DNA of 8,152 nucleotides, taken from CAZAKZ01 sp964485695 (GTDB lineage Bacteria; Planctomycetota; JAFGQW01). Shown here piece by piece: positions 6,401-8,152 of the stretch. The stretch's first letter is position 1; each line of letters begins with the position of its first letter. Under the pieces are notes generated by a model. That model was not told where the DNA came from and did no database searches. It worked only from the letters and a program-made list of their open reading frames with translations. A program made the position numbers and the translations under genes. The DNA lies in assembly GCA_964485695.1 (NCBI GenBank), contig CAZAKZ010000209.1, positions 1 to 8,152 on the forward strand, in the 5' to 3' direction.

Positions 6401-6966
6401 GGGGCCGCCGGGGCGAGGTCCTGGTGGATGCCGGCACGGGCCGCACCTCCGCGGACCGCGTGTTCGCCGCCGGCGACCTGGTCACCGGGCCCGCCACGGT
6501 CATCGAGGCCATCGCCGCCGGCAAGAAGGCGGCGGCGGGCATCGACGCGATGCTCTCCGGAGGCAAGGCAAAGCCCCTCCAGCTCCACACGCCGGCGGAC
6601 CTCGGGGACTGTCCCCGCTACCACCCGGGCGACGTGACCGAGGCCGACCGGGCCCGGCCCGCGCTGCTCCCGGCCAGCTGGCGGACGAAGCACTTCGATT
6701 CGGTATCGGCCGGCCTCTCCGAGGACCAGGTCCAGGCGGAGTCCGAGCGGTGTCTGAGCTGCGGCCAGTGCGGCCGCTGCAACAACTGCATCGACAACTT
6801 CGGCTGCCCGGCCATCTACAAGAAGGACGGAAAGGTGTTCATCGACGAGGTGCTGTGCGTCGGCTGCGGCATCTGCGCCCAGCTGTGCCCCAACGACGCC
6901 ATCCACCCCGTGCTGGAAGAGCCCACCGTGGTCTCGTACGGACAGGCGCCTGCCGGCACCTCCTAG
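3490..6966 (+). CDS. iorA: Indolepyruvate ferredoxin oxidoreductase alpha subunit (IorA) with inserted GltD-like flavoprotein
   Basis: This is a 1158-residue, probably cytoplasmic oxidoreductase; IorA alone is usually about 600 residues. IorA enzymes oxidise aryl-2-oxoacids with coenzyme A, using thiamine diphosphate. Residues 14-250 form the pyrimidine-binding half (LLLGNDAIVRGALEAG, YPGTPSSE, E65 in STNEK as likely cofactor-activating glutamate). About 265-340 is the linking domain. About 370-545 binds the diphosphate: C374-A-G-C377, G443-D-S then N472, NSTTAMTG. Next, about 612-1050, comes a complete GltD-like unit. It has a cysteine-rich domain (C619, C623, C628; C662, C666, C670 in GRVCHHPCEATC), an FAD motif G719-A-G-P-A-G724, an NAD(P)H motif G850-G-G-D with Y874-R-R-S877 and EEMPA, and a flavin-closing AAGD at 993-996. 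The tail (1088-1140) is an IorA-type double cluster: C1094/C1097/C1100/C1106-P and C1123-x2-C-x2-C-x3-C1133-P. The flavin module sits between core and tail. I infer electron transfer to or from NAD(P)(H). The 16-base gap to iorB indicates one operon. Substrate is uncertain. Confidence 0.93.
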   Translation: MDELLADAPGRRRLLLGNDAIVRGALEAGVAVATAYPGTPSSEVADNFYFLSLKTDLYFEYSTNEKVALEVAAGAAIAGLRAMVSMKHVGLNVAADPLNTLAYTGVRGGMVILTADDPSMHSSQNEQDNRFYAKLSLLPMLEPSSPDEALAMTREAFRLSEEIRTPVLLRTTTRVNHTRGVCTYGELSPRKFDGHFEKNPFRWVPVPLVARQLRPVQLERVEQTAELAETLPFNVLEDHPGTLGIVTSGVAYNYVKEVLAELGASDRVRVLKIGTLHPLPRKTVERFLQASEQVLVVEELEPFLETEIKVIAQETGRPVKIHGKTVNGHPGVPRMYELNPDRIRPAVGDLLGVTVPGPEPVSLPDLPTRPPMLCAGCTHRNSYYAIKSIAEPDTYFANDIGCYTLGLLPPLSTVDSFLCMGASVTQAQGASVRNPQKIVAFIGDSTFFHSGLTGLANAVHNSHDLMLVILDNSTTAMTGHQPHTGTEYAPETSSKLDIVKIVKGMGVEDVDVVDPNDLKESIRVMQAAYRRGGVRVVITRHACPLFERRVLKQRKPLPTFTVDSERCKFCGTHMSHDPCNVPTRADDEILRARNKLSNSSVPPDQTPAGRECKPRAAPCSLTCPANVCAFGYLGLARAGRYREALDLIREAVPLPRALGRVCHHPCEATCVRNDYDEAVAINEVKRYVAELETPEEYAAWIEALKSRIRPNHKRVAVVGAGPAGLTAAFDLTLRGYAVDLFEREAVAGGMLALCLPNYRMPQDLLRAEVNGLLDVGVRLETGQALGRDFTVRSLLAGGYEAVCLGVGAWRGLQMRIEGEDADGVEDALTFLRRVNIEGEHRVGRRVMIVGGGDAAIDAARTSIRLGAEAVEILYRRSAEEMPADEDELREAMDEGVTLTYLAVPTRILTDGGKVTAVECIRNSLGAPDESGRRRPEPVPGSEFIRKMDKVILAIGQKVEDGILEGDVPMERGRRGEVLVDAGTGRTSADRVFAAGDLVTGPATVIEAIAAGKKAAAGIDAMLSGGKAKPLQLHTPADLGDCPRYHPGDVTEADRARPALLPASWRTKHFDSVSAGLSEDQVQAESERCLSCGQCGRCNNCIDNFGCPAIYKKDGKVFIDEVLCVGCGICAQLCPNDAIHPVLEEPTVVSYGQAPAGTS

Positions 6967-6972
6967 GAAAGG
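6965..6972 (+). promoter_or_regulatory. Ribosome binding site of iorB overlapping the iorA stop
   Basis: AGGAAAGG begins inside the TAG stop codon of iorA (6964-6966) and lies 10 bases before the ATG at 6983. The overlap supports cotranscription and possible translational coupling. Confidence 0.75.
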
Positions 6973-6982
6973 ACCGTCTTCC

Positions 6983-7582
6983 ATGTCAAAGCTGGACATC
7001 TACCTCGCCGGCGTGGGCGGTCAGGGCAGCCTCACCGCCTCCAGGATCCTGGGAGAGGCGGCCACCCGATCGGACCTGAACGTGGTGGTGGGCGAGATCC
7101 ACGGCATGGCCCAGCGAGGCGGCATCGTGGAATCCACGGTGCGCATCGGCGATGTCCACGGCCCCATCATCCAGGACCGCGGCGCCGACGTGGTCCTGGG
7201 ATTCGAGCCGGTGGAGGCCGTCCGGGCCCTGCCCAAGATCGGCCCCGACACTCTGGTCATCACCAACACCCGCCCCATCATTCCGTCCACGGTCTCGTTC
7301 AAGGGAGACCGCTATCCCGACGTGGAGACACTCCTCGAACGCCTGCGGGCGACCACCTCCCGGGTGGTGGCCCTGGACGCGGCCACCCTGGCCCAGGAGG
7401 CCGGCTCGGCCCAGGCCGTGAACGTCGTGCTCCTGGGTGTCCTGGCCGGGTGCATCGAATTGCCCCTGGACGTCGGCGTTCTTCTCGAGACCATCGAGGA
7501 AAGCGTTCCGCCGCGCGCCCTCGACATCAACCGCAAGGCTTTCCGCATGGGTTTGGAACACGGGCAGAAGGCGTGCAGGTGA
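6983..7582 (+). CDS. iorB: Indolepyruvate ferredoxin oxidoreductase beta subunit (IorB)
   Basis: The product is 199 residues, the normal length for IorB, the smaller subunit equivalent to the gamma domain of 2-oxoacid:ferredoxin oxidoreductases. It completes the active site with IorA and helps handle coenzyme A. The N-terminus carries the glycine-rich G10-V-G-G-Q-G15 loop. It is followed by E38-I-H-G-M-A-Q-R-G-G47, a hallmark of this family, and by N147-V-V-L-L-G further on. No signal peptide, iron-sulfur motif or extra domain is present, so the added flavin function is carried only by the alpha subunit. The gene follows iorA after 16 bases with its own ribosome binding site. Assignment to the IorB family is firm. 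Whether the substrate is indolepyruvate, phenylpyruvate or another aryl-oxoacid cannot be read from the sequence. No clear terminator is seen after its TGA. Confidence 0.94.
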   Translation: MSKLDIYLAGVGGQGSLTASRILGEAATRSDLNVVVGEIHGMAQRGGIVESTVRIGDVHGPIIQDRGADVVLGFEPVEAVRALPKIGPDTLVITNTRPIIPSTVSFKGDRYPDVETLLERLRATTSRVVALDAATLAQEAGSAQAVNVVLLGVLAGCIELPLDVGVLLETIEESVPPRALDINRKAFRMGLEHGQKACR

Positions 7583-7635
7583 TCCACGGCCGGAACCCCT
7601 TTTGAGAATTCCGACACACCGGGGCGACATTTGAA

Positions 7636-7664
7636 TTGCTATCCAATCTCCTCTTTCACATAAT
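7636..7664 (+). promoter_or_regulatory. Candidate promoter of the short secreted-protein gene
   Basis: CATAAT (7659-7664, five of six matches) is preceded after 17 bases by TTGCTA (7636-7641, four of six matches). It lies in a locally A/T-rich spacer about 75 bases before the ATG at 7738. The rest of the 155-bp spacer shows no other feature I can support. Confidence 0.4.
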
Positions 7665-7723
7665 TGAATATCCAGCTCTCCAGGACAACGCAGAGATTTT
7701 GGGTTTTTCCGTTGGAATTTGAG

Positions 7724-7729
7724 AAAGGA
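7724..7729 (+). promoter_or_regulatory. Ribosome binding site of the short secreted-protein gene
   Basis: AAAGGA lies 8 bases before the ATG at 7738. It supports this start, which gives a signal peptide directly. Confidence 0.7.
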
Positions 7730-7737
7730 CAGCAGGT

Positions 7738-8118
7738 ATGAAGTATCTCCTCGTGCTCTCTTTGGCTCTGGTCCTCGGCAGCGTGGCTGTGGCCGACGAG
7801 GTCTACGTGCCGGACAATCAACCCACCCAGGGGAACACCAACGTGATCCCCTTCGACGCCAATTTCATGAAGATCGACTGCCGGTACCAGGCGCTCTACT
7901 CCGCCAAGTTGCTGGGCGGCCAACCCTTCACGATCAAGAAGATGTCCTTCGCTCCAGCCAATACCGGAAATCTCAAGACTACCCAGATGCAGGTCCGCAT
8001 CAGCCACTTCACGGGTACCGCTCTGAACGCGACCATGGATCTGAACATACCCTCACCGGTCACGGTCCTGGATGCACCCCATACCTATACCTACACCCAG
8101 TGGTGTCCGGGGTTTTGA
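7738..8118 (+). CDS. Short or truncated paralogue of the secreted protein at 21-1016
   Basis: The 126-residue product has a clear signal peptide (K2, hydrophobic core about 3-16, cleavage after A19, AVA|DE). The mature part follows the protein at 21-1016 motif by motif: VPDNQPTQG against VPSNTPASG, then IPF or FPF, RYQ, LLGG, MSFA or VSFA, KTTQ or KATQ, N-IPSP or NMPSP, and a final Q-W-C-P against T-W-S-P. It then ends at TGA 8116-8118, just where its relative continues for about 195 more residues. It therefore lacks the second half of the N-terminal unit and the whole C-terminal module. One alternative frame stays open from the W-C region to the window edge, but its residues do not clearly match the family, so a frameshift is neither shown nor excluded. 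Function is unknown. Promoter and ribosome binding site look intact, so it may be expressed as a short secreted protein or be a decaying copy. Confidence 0.75.
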   Translation: MKYLLVLSLALVLGSVAVADEVYVPDNQPTQGNTNVIPFDANFMKIDCRYQALYSAKLLGGQPFTIKKMSFAPANTGNLKTTQMQVRISHFTGTALNATMDLNIPSPVTVLDAPHTYTYTQWCPGF

Positions 8119-8152
8119 ACCCGCGTGAAATACGCTTACCGTTTCTCCATTT

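Noticed and set aside
3490..6966. Flavin-based electron bifurcation (NfnAB-like) by the fused enzyme
   Set aside because: NfnB-type bifurcation relies on a partner NfnA-type flavoprotein and a specific flavin environment. No such partner gene is present and the sequence alone cannot show bifurcation, so simple NAD(P) coupling is the safer reading.
4126..6999. Very long open frame (957 codons) on the reverse strand opposite the IorA fusion gene
   Set aside because: It is a shadow of a G+C-rich gene. The forward frame carries all recognisable catalytic motifs, and the reverse translation is low-complexity (H, G, A, V, D, L) with no domain signature.
5472..7079. Long forward open frame (535 codons) overlapping the end of iorA and the start of iorB
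   Set aside because: The translation is dominated by R, G, P and H and shows no motif. It overlaps two well-supported genes in another frame.
8123..8135. Small inverted repeat GCGT-GAAAT-ACGC after the short secreted-protein gene, as a terminator
   Set aside because: Only four pairs and no clean T-run. It is too weak to call, and the window ends directly after it.

Overview
This is a G+C-rich bacterial stretch with six protein-coding genes and no tRNA, rRNA, CRISPR array or transposase. Two features point, moderately, to a Planctomycetota-type or similar large-genome environmental bacterium. One is a pair of secreted proteins of a family I associate with planctomycete genomes. The other is a secreted HEAT-like protein whose C-terminus (LTGEKF...AKAWM) resembles planctomycete HEAT-repeat proteins. 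This placement comes from pattern memory, not a search.

Layout. (1) 21-1016 (+) is a secreted beta-rich protein. (2) 1026-1394 (-) is a small cupin, convergent with it; a 7-bp stem-loop carries both stop codons. (3) 1587-3143 (+) is a secreted protein with a duplicated N-terminal module and HEAT-like C-terminal helices. (4) 3144-3489 has no gene but holds a near-perfect palindrome of about 163 bp (3303-3465), ending 24 bp before the next start codon. (5) 3490-6966 and 6983-7582 (+) form a two-gene operon for an indolepyruvate:ferredoxin oxidoreductase-type enzyme. (6) 7738-8118 (+) is a short paralogue of the first gene that stops after about 40% of the family length, close to the window edge.

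The central point is the 1158-residue IorA-type protein. Its thiamine-diphosphate catalytic core (about 1-545) is followed by a complete GltD-like flavoprotein module (about 612-1050) with its own cysteine-rich N-terminal domain, FAD site and NAD(P)H site. Only after that comes the 2x[4Fe-4S] ferredoxin tail that normally follows the IorA core directly. The predicted enzyme, completed by the IorB-type subunit downstream, could oxidise aryl-2-oxoacids such as indolepyruvate or phenylpyruvate to acyl-CoA and pass the electrons to NAD(P)+ within one polypeptide, or run in reverse. A separate-subunit precedent is phenylglyoxylate:NAD+ oxidoreductase (PadEFGHI), in which a flavoprotein subunit (PadH) does this job. 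The secreted proteins and the cupin show no evident link to this metabolism.
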